DNA of 64,000 nt from Azotobacter bryophylli (lineage in GTDB: Bacteria; Pseudomonadota; Gammaproteobacteria; Pseudomonadales; Pseudomonadaceae): positions 161,713 to 225,712 of the forward strand of contig NZ_JBHRSJ010000007.1 in NCBI RefSeq assembly GCF_042643485.1. Direction: 5' to 3'. Shown here piece after piece: positions 17,355 through 25,250 of the stretch (the stretch's first letter is position 1; each line of letters opens with the position of its first letter). The notes beneath the pieces were generated by a model. It saw nothing but the letters and a program-made list of their open reading frames with translations. It had not been told where the DNA came from and did not search any database. Position numbers and translations under genes: made by a program.

Positions 17355-18123
17355 TGTCTTCCGTGGCTCCATCCAGCGGCAAAGGTTGCGTGGCAATGAA
17401 GCGGGCCAGTTCGCGGTTGAGGTCTTTGGCCAGTCCTTCCAGGAGCGAGCCGTCCAGGGGTACGTAGAGCACGGCGCCGGGGGCCAGTGGCTGGTCCGGG
17501 GCGCGATTCCAGGCGGCGACGCCCAGGCGGCTGACCTGGCCGTCCGGCTGGATCACGTACAGCCAGTCGGGGTCGGCGGCGATATGCCGTGGGCAGTCGT
17601 GCAGATAGGCGGTGGCCGGGCGCAGGCCGAGAAAGGGCGGGCTGCAGTCGGCCCGCACCGCGCCGGTGACGCGGACGTGCCGGGGCCGCGGCGGGAAGAG
17701 CAGGCGGTCGCCCTCGCCCAGCAGGCGGTTGTCGCCGGGCCGGGTTTCCAGGCGCAGCGGATCGAGGCTGGTCGCCCGCCGGCCGCTGACGGGGGCGGCG
17801 CGGACCTGCTCGGCGAGACGGTGGAACAGCTCCGCCCGCTCCGGCTCGTCGCCCATGACGGCGAGCCGCTCGAGCACGCCCAGCTCGAACAGGATGCCGG
17901 TCTTGAGGTCGCGCTGGGCGGGAATCTCCGCCTGGTGCAGCCAGGCCGCACCGAGCAGGTAGGCGTCGGCGCGGACCCGGGCCGTCAGCAGCGCATCGAG
18001 CAGGCGGCCGCCCGGCGCCAGGGGCTGCTCGCCCGGGCGCTCGACCAGGCCTTCCACCCGCACCGCGGCGCCCGCCGGCCCCAGGGCCAGCATCAGCAGG
18101 GCCAGGACGGCCAGCCGGCTCAT
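17278..18123 (-). CDS. gfcC: GfcC/YjbG-family periplasmic capsule protein
   Basis: A 281-residue protein with a signal peptide (about residues 1-19) and two ubiquitin-like beta-grasp regions typical of GfcC, here around 20-80 and 145-215 (HVRVTGAVRADCSPP and DWLYVIQPDGQVSRLGVAAW). The C-terminal amphipathic helix described for GfcC may correspond to LLEGLAKDLNRELARFI. GfcC acts in the periplasm in assembly of group 4 capsule. The ATG overlaps the gfcB stop by four bases. The last 20 or so residues are Cys/Asp-rich and overlap the start of gfcD, so the tail may be lineage-specific. Confidence 0.85.
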   Translation of the reverse strand: MSRLAVLALLMLALGPAGAAVRVEGLVERPGEQPLAPGGRLLDALLTARVRADAYLLGAAWLHQAEIPAQRDLKTGILFELGVLERLAVMGDEPERAELFHRLAEQVRAAPVSGRRATSLDPLRLETRPGDNRLLGEGDRLLFPPRPRHVRVTGAVRADCSPPFLGLRPATAYLHDCPRHIAADPDWLYVIQPDGQVSRLGVAAWNRAPDQPLAPGAVLYVPLDGSLLEGLAKDLNRELARFIATQPLPLDGATEDNDETSGLSVDCPLCRTDTGNDPGPD

Positions 18124-18794
18124 GGCCGAGGCTCCCGGCGATAGGGGCGCAGCTGGGTGAGGGTCACGGGGAGGTGCGGGGCGAGGTACTGGCGGCTCTT
18201 GTAGATGAAGCCGTCGTCCGGGTCGACCCAGTAGCGGTTGGTGACGGAGAAGCGGGCGTTGCTCGCCTCGAGTTCTTCGTCGATGCGCAGGAGCAGACGC
18301 GGGGAGCCCAGGTTCCGGGGCAGCGTGACGGCCTCCAGGCCGTGGCGGCGGAAGCGCGAGCGGACCTGGATGCCATAGCGGTAGCCGGGCGCCCAGTCCA
18401 GTTCGCGCCGGCTACGGCTGCCGTCGGGCAGGGTGTGCAGGCCCGCGGCGAAGGGATCGGGGCCGAGGAAGCGGGTGCCTTCGAGGGTTTGCGGCAGGCC
18501 GGTGGTGCGGCGGATCAGGCCGTGTTCGACGACCAGCACCTGGCCTGTAGAGGTGGCCCAGAACTCCTGGCTGCCCTGGGTCCGGCCGAGGACCAGCAGG
18601 GCCGTGCCCCAGGGCGACTGCAGGCGCTGCTGGAAGTAGGGGCGTGCGAGGATGTCGGCGGAGGATGTGGAAACCGTCGGGCGAGGGGTGTAAAGCGCAT
18701 CGCGCAGGGTGCCGAAGGCGCCCTGCAGGGGCGGCGCGCAGGCCGAGAGCGCGCAGGCTGCGGTCAGGGCCGCGACGAAGCGGAGCATCCACAC
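18120..18794 (-). CDS. gfcB: GfcB/YjbF-family lipoprotein
   Basis: A 224-residue lipoprotein. The signal peptide ends in ALSACAPP, a lipobox with Cys at about residue 19. The domain that follows matches YjbF/GfcB in pattern: strands around YFQQRLQSPWGTALLVLGRT, EFWATSTGQVLVVEHGLI and the C-terminal VTNRYWVDPDDGFIYKSRQY. GfcB is required for surface group 4 capsule in E. coli and probably sits at the outer membrane. The GTG at 18794 has AGGTGG six bases upstream, better placed than for the ATG two codons later. Its 3' end overlaps gfcC by four bases. Confidence 0.88.
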   Translation of the reverse strand: MWMLRFVAALTAACALSACAPPLQGAFGTLRDALYTPRPTVSTSSADILARPYFQQRLQSPWGTALLVLGRTQGSQEFWATSTGQVLVVEHGLIRRTTGLPQTLEGTRFLGPDPFAAGLHTLPDGSRSRRELDWAPGYRYGIQVRSRFRRHGLEAVTLPRNLGSPRLLLRIDEELEASNARFSVTNRYWVDPDDGFIYKSRQYLAPHLPVTLTQLRPYRREPRP

Positions 18795-18808
18795 GGATCA
18801 CCACCTGA

Positions 18809-19918
18809 CTATCGTTCCATGATGTTTCGTTGCAGGTTCACGCCCGTGTTGACGAAGTAGAACGAGGGCACCACCTGGCTGATGAAGCGGTTCCAGCGAG
18901 TGATGGGCGCGGCGCCGACGAAGACCACGTCTTGGGGCTGCATCTCGAAATGCGCGGCGAGAACCATGGCCGTCGGCGACTTGGCGTCCAGCTGGAAGAC
19001 GGTGGCCTTTCTCGTCTTCAGGTCTTCTATCCCGCGTATCACGTAGACCGCCTTGGGGGCCGAAGTTTCCTGGCGCAGGCCGCTGACCGCGCCGATCACC
19101 TCGGACAGGGAAATGCTGCGGGTCTTGTAGTGCAGCGGGCCGGGGGAGACGACCTCGCCGAGGATGAACACGCGCTTGCGGTCGTTGTAGGGCAGGTGCA
19201 GCTGGTCGCCGTCCTTCAGGTAGATGGAGTCGAGCCGGGCGCCGCCACGGTTCAGCGCGTCCAGGTCCAGCCGGTACTCGCGGCCGTCGCGCTTGAGGAT
19301 CAGGCCGGCGAGGTCGGCCTCGGCAGTGTCGATGCCGGCCTCGCCCACGGCTGCCGGCAGGGTCAGCGGCACCGTGGTCAGGGCCTGGATGCCGGTCTTG
19401 TCGAAGGCGCCGGTGAGGGTCACCTTGCGCCCGCCGAAGTGGATGACGGCGACGTCCACCTGCGGGCTCTCGATGTAGCGGGTCAGGCGCTCGGCGATGT
19501 CGCTGCGCAGGTCCTCGATGGTCCGCCCGGCGGCCTGGACTTCGCCGATGTAGGGGTAGAACAGATTGCCGTCCGGGCGCACCAGCCGGCCGTTGGCGAA
19601 GGGCGCCTGCTGCGGGCCGGCCGGCGCGGTGAGTTCCGGGTGGTCCCAGACCGTGATGTTGAGGATGTCGCCGACGCCGACCAGATAGGGACCGGGGCGG
19701 TAGGTGGTCAGCTCGACCGGCAGTTGCTCGGCGCGGCGGGCGGCGTCCTGGATCGCCAGCAGCTTGGGCGTGATGGGCACCAGCTCGACCATGCTGTTTT
19801 CCCGCGAGCCTTCGCGCTTGATGGACCAGGTGCTCAGTTGCTGCCCAGGGGCGAAGAGGCAGCCCTGGGTGGCCGTGGCCAGCAGCAGGACGAGGACGAG
19901 GGCGAGCGAGCGGGGCAT
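18809..19918 (-). CDS. wza: Wza/GfcE outer-membrane polysaccharide export lipoprotein
   Basis: A 369-residue export channel subunit. The signal peptide ends in a lipobox (ATQGC, Cys20). A Poly_export domain starts at YLVGVGDILNITVWDHPELT. Two SLBB domains follow (VTLTGAFDKTGIQALTTVPL; RVFILGEVVSPGPLHYKTRS). The C terminus (VVPSFYFVNTGVNLQRNIME) matches the amphipathic helix of true Wza that spans the outer membrane. This is the long Wza class, unlike the short exporter of cluster 1. It lies between the gfcA-like and gfcB genes; in E. coli gfcE comes after gfcD, so the order is rearranged. The kinase and phosphatase partners are 17-20 kb upstream in the same direction. Confidence 0.93.
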   Translation of the reverse strand: MPRSLALVLVLLLATATQGCLFAPGQQLSTWSIKREGSRENSMVELVPITPKLLAIQDAARRAEQLPVELTTYRPGPYLVGVGDILNITVWDHPELTAPAGPQQAPFANGRLVRPDGNLFYPYIGEVQAAGRTIEDLRSDIAERLTRYIESPQVDVAVIHFGGRKVTLTGAFDKTGIQALTTVPLTLPAAVGEAGIDTAEADLAGLILKRDGREYRLDLDALNRGGARLDSIYLKDGDQLHLPYNDRKRVFILGEVVSPGPLHYKTRSISLSEVIGAVSGLRQETSAPKAVYVIRGIEDLKTRKATVFQLDAKSPTAMVLAAHFEMQPQDVVFVGAAPITRWNRFISQVVPSFYFVNTGVNLQRNIMER

Positions 19919-19992
19919 GGGAGGCGTACCGGTGAGAGACGGAGGGAGCCCTGCGCCGTCCGCCGGGGCGGACGGGGCGTTGTCCTTGGGGG

Positions 19993-20511
19993 CTAGCGCG
20001 TACCTGTGGTCCCCGAGGTTCCCGTGGTCCCCGACGTGCCGCTGGTGCCGGTGGAACCGCTGGTGGCAGCCGCCGCGCCGACGCCGATGACGCCCGAGGC
20101 GATGCCCACCGGCGGGGCGGTGTTCAGGCCGGGTAGCTGGGCGGAAGGCGTCAGGCTGTTCGGCACGGAGGCGGCGACCGGCGCCGTGCCGCCGCCGTCC
20201 GTGCCCGAGGTGCCGGTGGTCCCGGTGCTGCCGTTGGAGCCCGTGGTGCCGGTCGTTCCGGTGCTGCCGTTGGAACCCGTGGTGCCGGTGGTTCCGGTCG
20301 AGCCGTTGGAGCCCGTCGTTCCGGTGGTCCCCGTGGTGCCGCGCGGGGCGTCTTCGGCGGCCAGGAGCAGGGTGGCGGCAGACGCGGCGACGGGCGCGGC
20401 GGCGAACGGGGTGGCGTGCGCTTGCCGGGGAGAGGTCCCATCGACTGCATGGGCCGTGGCGGTCAGGCCGAGGACGAGCATCGTCAGCGCCGTCGAGGGA
20501 AGTGCTTTCAT
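19993..20511 (-). CDS. GfcA/YjbE-like secreted Thr/Gly-rich repeat protein
   Basis: A 172-residue exported protein. Signal peptide residues 1-22 end in TAHA. Residues 58-104 are three near-perfect copies of a 12-residue unit (TTGTTGSNGSTG), and the C terminus is a second Thr/Ser/Gly tract (SGSTGTSGTSGTTGTSGTTG) after a hydrophobic stretch at 136-150. Small Thr-rich proteins of this kind (GfcA/YmcD, YjbE) are the first gene of E. coli group 4 capsule and yjb operons. This one is longer because of the repeats. The ATG at 20511 has GGAG eight bases upstream. Its biochemical role is unknown; the link is by position and composition. Confidence 0.72.
   Translation of the reverse strand: MKALPSTALTMLVLGLTATAHAVDGTSPRQAHATPFAAAPVAASAATLLLAAEDAPRGTTGTTGTTGSNGSTGTTGTTGSNGSTGTTGTTGSNGSTGTTGTSGTDGGGTAPVAASVPNSLTPSAQLPGLNTAPPVGIASGVIGVGAAAATSGSTGTSGTSGTTGTSGTTGTR
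20206..20340 (-). repeat. In-frame 36-bp tandem repeat within the gfcA-like gene
   Basis: Three adjacent, slightly diverged 36-bp units encode the 12-residue unit TTGTTGSNGSTG, followed by a degenerate remnant. Divergence is at third codon positions, so the peptide is kept. Repeat number is likely to vary between strains by slippage or recombination. Confidence 0.85.
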
Positions 20512-20611
20512 GCTGCCTGCTCCGGAGTCGGATTCCATTGCAAGAAAGCTAGGCCACAGCCGGGGAATGGGCAAACGGGAGCCGTGACGTCCGTCCGCCG
20601 ACGCTATCGGA

Positions 20612-22675
20612 CTAATGCTTGCCGGCGGCGGTCGGCCCCAGCGTGCGCAGCTTCTGCAGGGCGTGCAGCCGCGCGGCCATGTGCTTCTGGTGCAGCCAGT
20701 CGGCGATCTCGCCCTCGGGCACGTAGCCGCTGACCGCGTGCTGCAGCAACTGGCGCAGCTGCGGGAAGTCGTCGTGGCGGATCGCCTCGACCAGCGCCTT
20801 GAGCAGCGGCTTCAGCTGCTCCCAGGGCAGGTGTTCCTCGTCGGCGCGCAGGATCCGGCCGTGGCAGGTCGGAGTGACGTTGTCGCCGATCAGCAGCTCC
20901 TCGTAGAGCTTCTCGCCGGGGCGCAGCCCGCTGAACTGGATGGCGATGTCGCCGTCCGGGTTGCCCGGCGAGCGCACCGACAGCCCGGACAGGCGCACCA
21001 TCTTCTCCGCCAGGTCGAGGATCTTCACCGGCTCGCCCATGTCCAGCACGAAGACGTCGCCGCCTTCGCCCAGGGAGCCGGCCTGGATCACCAGCTGCGC
21101 CGCCTCCGGGATGGTCATGAAGTAGCGGGTGATGTCCGGGTGGGTGACGGTGACCGGCCCGCCGCAGCGGATCTGCTCGCGGAACAGGGGAATCACCGAG
21201 CCGGAGGAGTCCAGCACGTTGCCGAAGCGCACCATGGTGAAACGGGTGCGGTTGACCTGCGGCTTCAGCCCCGGCGCCTCGTACAGCGCCACCTCCGGCT
21301 CCCGCGCCAGGGCCTGCAGCACCATCTCGGCCAGGCGCTTGCTGCCGCCCATCACGCTGGTCGGGCGCACCGCCTTGTCGGTGGAGATCAGCACGAAGTT
21401 GCGCACCCCGGCGCGCAGGGCGGCCTGGGCGGTGTGCAGGGTGCCGAGGGTGTTGTTCAGCACGCCCTCGGCGACGTTGTGCTCGACCATCGGCACGTGC
21501 TTGTAGGCGGCGGCGTGGTAGACCGTGTCCACCTGCCAGCTGCGCATCACGTCGAGCAGGCGGCCGGGGCTGCGCACCGAACCGAGCACCGGGACCAGGC
21601 TCAGGCGCAGGTTCTCCCGGCGGATGCGCCGCTCCAGCTCGCTCTGGATGCAGTAGAGGTTGTATTCCGAATGCTCGAAGAGGATCAGGGTGGCCGGCCC
21701 GCAGGCGAGGATCTGCCGGCACAGCTCCGCACCGATCGAGCCGCCGGCGCCGGTCACCATCACCGCCTGGTCGCGGATGCAGCGCTCAAGCAGGTCTGGG
21801 CGGGGCGGCACCGGGTCGCGGCCGAGCAGGTCGGCGATGTCCACCTCCTGCAGGTCGTCGACCTTGACGCAGCCGCAGGCCAGCTTGGCGATGCTCGGCA
21901 TCGAGCGCACCGGCAGCGGGCAGGTCTGCAGCATCTCGAGTATCTGGCCGCGGCGCGCGCGGGTGGCCGAGGGGATCGCCAGGAGAATCTCCTCGGCGCG
22001 GCTCTCGGCGAGCATGCGCGGCAACTGGCAGGGCGGGAACACCGGCAGGCCGGCGATCATGCGCTGGGCCAGCTGCGGGTCGTCGTCGACGAAGGCCACC
22101 GGGCGCATGGCGTTGCCCAGGCGCAGGGCGTGGGCCAACTGGTGCCCGGCCGAACCGGCGCCGTAGATCGCCACCCGGGTGCGCCGGCCGTCGCGGCCCG
22201 GGCCGCGCTCCAGGTGGAACCAGTCGCCGGTGAAGTACTGGCGCATGGCGATGCGCAGGCCGCCGATCAGCAGCAGGCCGAGGAGCCAGTAGATGACGAT
22301 CAGCGAATACGGCACCGGCGCGGCACTGCGGCCGTGGAGCAGGACCACCAGGGCCAGCAGCAGCGCCGCCACGCTCACCGAGCGGGCGATGGTCAGCAGC
22401 GCCTCGTTGCCGAGGTAGCGCATCACCGCCCGATACATGCCCAGGCGGATGAATACCGGCAGGGCGACCACCGGGGCCGAGACGAATAGCCAGGCATGGC
22501 GGCCGAACGGGGCGATGGCGCCCGGGTCCTCCAGGCGCATGTAGAAGGCCAGCCACAGCGCCAGCCAGATCAGCAGGATGTCCGTGCCGACCTGGAGGAT
22601 GCGCTTGCCGCCATGGGGCAGGTTCAACAGACGCTGTCGGAACGACAGGGGCGAGTCTTTGCTGAGCGATTTCAT
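20612..22675 (-). CDS. pglF: UDP-GlcNAc 4,6-dehydratase, long membrane type (WbpM/PglF)
   Basis: A 687-residue enzyme with four N-terminal membrane helices (about 25-140), a first Rossmann domain (AIYGAGSAGHQLAHAL, about 169-185) and a catalytic SDR domain starting VTGAGGSIGAELCRQI at 307. The catalytic residues fit the WbpM/PglF variant: Thr432-Asp433-Lys434, and Met442 in place of the usual Tyr with Lys446 (VMGGSKR). It converts UDP-GlcNAc to the 4-keto-6-deoxy sugar, the first step to bacillosamine (QuiNAc4NAc) or fucosamine-type sugars. An aminotransferase and an acetyltransferase follow immediately upstream in the operon, which favours bacillosamine. The gfcA-like gene starts 100 bp downstream. 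Confidence 0.92.
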   Translation of the reverse strand: MKSLSKDSPLSFRQRLLNLPHGGKRILQVGTDILLIWLALWLAFYMRLEDPGAIAPFGRHAWLFVSAPVVALPVFIRLGMYRAVMRYLGNEALLTIARSVSVAALLLALVVLLHGRSAAPVPYSLIVIYWLLGLLLIGGLRIAMRQYFTGDWFHLERGPGRDGRRTRVAIYGAGSAGHQLAHALRLGNAMRPVAFVDDDPQLAQRMIAGLPVFPPCQLPRMLAESRAEEILLAIPSATRARRGQILEMLQTCPLPVRSMPSIAKLACGCVKVDDLQEVDIADLLGRDPVPPRPDLLERCIRDQAVMVTGAGGSIGAELCRQILACGPATLILFEHSEYNLYCIQSELERRIRRENLRLSLVPVLGSVRSPGRLLDVMRSWQVDTVYHAAAYKHVPMVEHNVAEGVLNNTLGTLHTAQAALRAGVRNFVLISTDKAVRPTSVMGGSKRLAEMVLQALAREPEVALYEAPGLKPQVNRTRFTMVRFGNVLDSSGSVIPLFREQIRCGGPVTVTHPDITRYFMTIPEAAQLVIQAGSLGEGGDVFVLDMGEPVKILDLAEKMVRLSGLSVRSPGNPDGDIAIQFSGLRPGEKLYEELLIGDNVTPTCHGRILRADEEHLPWEQLKPLLKALVEAIRHDDFPQLRQLLQHAVSGYVPEGEIADWLHQKHMAARLHALQKLRTLGPTAAGKH

Positions 22676-22790
22676 CGGGCGGTAATCCCGGGAATGGCGG
22701 CATTCCCCGATCAGGAGCGTGGATGATTTCTCCCTGGCTGAAGACGACGGCCCGTCCGGTTCCTTCGGGGGCGGAACGGCGGCGCAGCGC

Positions 22791-24086
22791 TCACTTCGGC
22801 GCGCCGCGCCGCTCCGGGCGGTGGTGCGCGTCCGCCGCCTTCCAGGCGGAGGGCTGCATGAAGTGGGCGACGGACAGGGCCAGGCTGGCGATCCGGTAGG
22901 TGCTCCGGCGCGGACGTGCGGCCTCGCTCATCACGTCGATCAGCGCGGCGCAGGTCTTGTCGATTTCCAGGGCGCTCAGGGTCGGGTGGACGAGGAACAT
23001 CAGGCTGGTCTCGCCCAGCTCCCGGGCCACCGGCAGGCGCTCGGCCGGGCGCCAGCCGGTGCCGTCGAAGGCCTTCTCCAGGTACACCTCCGAGCAGGAG
23101 CCGGAGAAGCAGGGCACGCCGCGGGCGCCGATCTCCTTGATGATGCGGTCGCGGTCCCAGCCCTCGCGCAGCTGCGCCGGCTCGACGAAGACGTAGCACT
23201 TGTAGGCGGCGTGCTCGATCTGCGGCGGGATCTCCGGCACCCGCAGCCCGGGCAGGCGGCGCGCGCATTCCCACAGGCGGCGGGCGTTGGCCAGGCGGCG
23301 GGCGTGCCAGCCGGCCATGCGGCCGAGCTGGATGCGGCCGATCACCGCCTGGGTCTCCATCATCCGCCAGTTGCTGCCGAAGCTCTCGTGCAGCCAGCGG
23401 AAGCCCGGCCCGTGCTGGCGCTCGTAGACCGCCTCCCAGCTCTTGCCGTGGTCCTTCAGCGACCACATGCGCGACCACAGCCCCCGCTCGTTGGTGGTGA
23501 CCATGCCGCCTTCGCCGCCGGTGGTCATGATCTTGTCCTGGCAGAACGACCAGGCCCCGATATGGCCGATGGAGCCCACCGGACGGCCCTTGTAGCGCGC
23601 CCCGTGGGCCTGGGCGCAGTCCTCGACGACCTTCAGGCCGCGCTCGGCGGCCAGGGCCATTATTGTGTCCATGTCGCAGGGCCAGCCGGCCAGGTGCACG
23701 CAGATCACCGCCCGGGTACGCGGGGTCAGCACCGCGCGGATGCTCGCGGCGGTGATGTTCTGCGAGTCGCGGTCGACCTCGGCGAACACCGGCGTGGCGC
23801 CGGCGTTGACGATGCAGGAGACCGAGGCGAGGAAGGTCCGCGGGGTGACCACCACCTCGTCGCCGGGGCCGATTTCCAGCGCCATGAGCGCCTCGTCCAG
23901 GGCCAGGGTGCCGTTGGCCAGGGCGATGGCGTGGCGGGTGCCGGCCCAGTCGGCGAATTCCCGCTCGAATTCCCGGCACTCCTCGCCGGTCCAGTAGTTG
24001 ACCCGGTTGGACAGGATCACGCGGCGTACGGCCTCGGCCTCTTCCTCGGTGAAGGAAGGCCAGGGGGAGAAGGGTGTGTTCAGCAC
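22791..24086 (-). CDS. pglE: DegT/DnrJ/EryC1 sugar aminotransferase (PglE-like)
   Basis: A 431-residue PLP-dependent aminotransferase. The PLP Lys is Lys185 in FCQDKIMTTGGEGG. Other family marks are NGTLALDEALMALEIGPGDE (58-77) and VVEDCAQAHGARYKGRPVGS. Located between a 4,6-dehydratase and an acetyltransferase gene, it most likely aminates C4 of the UDP-4-keto-6-deoxy-GlcNAc, as PglE and WeeJ do. It starts at a GTG without a strong ribosome site. The C-terminal 35 residues (after ARPRR) are a basic, His-rich extension beyond the usual fold end and may be non-functional read-on. Confidence 0.9.
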   Translation of the reverse strand: MLNTPFSPWPSFTEEEAEAVRRVILSNRVNYWTGEECREFEREFADWAGTRHAIALANGTLALDEALMALEIGPGDEVVVTPRTFLASVSCIVNAGATPVFAEVDRDSQNITAASIRAVLTPRTRAVICVHLAGWPCDMDTIMALAAERGLKVVEDCAQAHGARYKGRPVGSIGHIGAWSFCQDKIMTTGGEGGMVTTNERGLWSRMWSLKDHGKSWEAVYERQHGPGFRWLHESFGSNWRMMETQAVIGRIQLGRMAGWHARRLANARRLWECARRLPGLRVPEIPPQIEHAAYKCYVFVEPAQLREGWDRDRIIKEIGARGVPCFSGSCSEVYLEKAFDGTGWRPAERLPVARELGETSLMFLVHPTLSALEIDKTCAALIDVMSEAARPRRSTYRIASLALSVAHFMQPSAWKAADAHHRPERRGAPK

Positions 24087-24118
24087 GTTGGTGTACCGGT
24101 GGCGGGGGAAGAGGAAAA

Positions 24119-24658
24119 CTAGTGGCCGGGGAGCGGGGCGAGCCGGATGTTCAGCTCCTCGAGCAGGCGCTGTTCGAGCTCCAGGATCCGCTCGCTCGGC
24201 CGGGTCTTGATCGGGTTGCAGTCGACCCCGGCGTACAGGGTCCAGGGCTCCAGGTTCTTGCGCACCAGCGCGCCGGCGCCGACCGCGGCGCCTTCGCCGA
24301 TGGTGACGCCGGGCAGGACGATGACGTTGGTGCCGATGATCGCGTGGCGGCCGATGTGCACCCGCTCCCGCTTGACGTTGGTGTAGCGGGCCGGGACGGT
24401 GGGGTTGGTCAGTCCGCCGCCCATGAAGTCGTCGCTGCCGGTGATGATCCGGCAGCCGGCGCTGAGGCCGGAGAAGTGGTCCATCTGCAGCTCGCCGCCG
24501 CCGATCACGCTGCAGAAGGAGGCGATGTGGACGAAGCTGCCGAGCACGGTCCGTTCCCCGGCGTTGAGGAACACGAAGTCGTCGATCTGCGAGTAGTCGC
24601 CGACGATGAGGTTCTGGCGATTGATGATCTTGGCCGACTCATGAATCGTATGGCTCAT
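24119..24658 (-). CDS. Hexapeptide-repeat acetyltransferase (in the pglD position)
   Basis: A 179-residue left-handed beta-helix acetyltransferase with repeated hexapeptides (HIGRHAIIGTNVIVLPGVTI, GEGAAVGAGALVRKNL) and an inserted loop with SDDFMGGGLTNPTVPARY. It lacks the small N-terminal Rossmann domain of Campylobacter PglD and looks more like the WbbJ/WeeI group. Located between the PglC-like and PglE-like genes, it probably N-acetylates the 4-amino sugar using acetyl-CoA. O-acetylation of a glycan is the main alternative. GGAG lies five bases before the ATG, and the 5' end overlaps the PglC-like gene by 20 bp. Confidence 0.86.
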   Translation of the reverse strand: MSHTIHESAKIINRQNLIVGDYSQIDDFVFLNAGERTVLGSFVHIASFCSVIGGGELQMDHFSGLSAGCRIITGSDDFMGGGLTNPTVPARYTNVKRERVHIGRHAIIGTNVIVLPGVTIGEGAAVGAGALVRKNLEPWTLYAGVDCNPIKTRPSERILELEQRLLEELNIRLAPLPGH

Positions 24659-25250
24659 GGTTGCTCCCCTTGAAGGCGTAGGTGGTGGCGTGGCCGAGGG
24701 CGGTGATGCCGTCGCGGGCCACCACCTTGCGCAGCGTCAGCAGGATGATCTTCAGGTCCAGGCGCAGCGAACGGTGGTCCACGTACCAGACGTCCAGCCG
24801 GAACTTGTCCTCCCAGCTCAGGGCGTTGCGCCCGTTGACCTGGGCCCAGCCGGTGATGCCGGGGCGCACCGCGTGGCGGCGCGCCTGTTCGGCGCTGTAG
24901 AGCGGCAGGTACTCCATCAGCAGCGGGCGCGGGCCGACCAGGCTCATGTCGCCGCGTAGCACGTTCCACAGCTCCGGCAGCTCGTCGAGGCTGCTGGCGC
25001 GCAGGAAGCCGCCGAAGGGCGTCAGCCGCTCGGCGTCCGGCAGCGGTCGGCCGTCGGCGTCCAGCGCGTCGCGCATGCTGCGGAACTTGACGAGTTCGAA
25101 GGGGCGGCCGTGCAGGCCGGGGCGTACCTGGCGGAACAGCACCGGCGTGCCGAGGCGCCGGCGGATCTGCCAGGCCAGCACGGCCAGCAGCGGGGACAGC
25201 AGGATCAGCCCGAACAGGGCGACGAGCAGGTCGAACAGGCGCTTGTTCAC
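24639..25250 (-). CDS. pglC: Short initiating phosphosugar transferase (PglC-like)
   Basis: A 203-residue monotopic polyprenol-phosphate phosphoglycosyltransferase. It has one N-terminal re-entrant hydrophobic helix (LFDLLVALFGLILLSPLLAV), then KFRSMRDALD with the catalytic acidic neighbourhood, SSLDELPELWNVLRGDMSLV and HAVRPGITGWAQVNGRNALS. Length and layout are those of C. jejuni PglC (about 200 residues), not the long WcaJ type found in cluster 1. It would transfer a UDP-linked bacillosamine-type phosphosugar to undecaprenyl phosphate. The start is GTG, overlapping the upstream stop as GTGA, so translation is coupled. Confidence 0.92.
   Translation of the reverse strand: MNKRLFDLLVALFGLILLSPLLAVLAWQIRRRLGTPVLFRQVRPGLHGRPFELVKFRSMRDALDADGRPLPDAERLTPFGGFLRASSLDELPELWNVLRGDMSLVGPRPLLMEYLPLYSAEQARRHAVRPGITGWAQVNGRNALSWEDKFRLDVWYVDHRSLRLDLKIILLTLRKVVARDGITALGHATTYAFKGSNHEPYDS

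Noticed and set aside
20206..20340. Regular 36-bp repeats that could look like a CRISPR array
   Set aside because: The units are directly adjacent without spacers, encode a conserved peptide in frame and lie inside a gene with a signal peptide. No cas genes are present.
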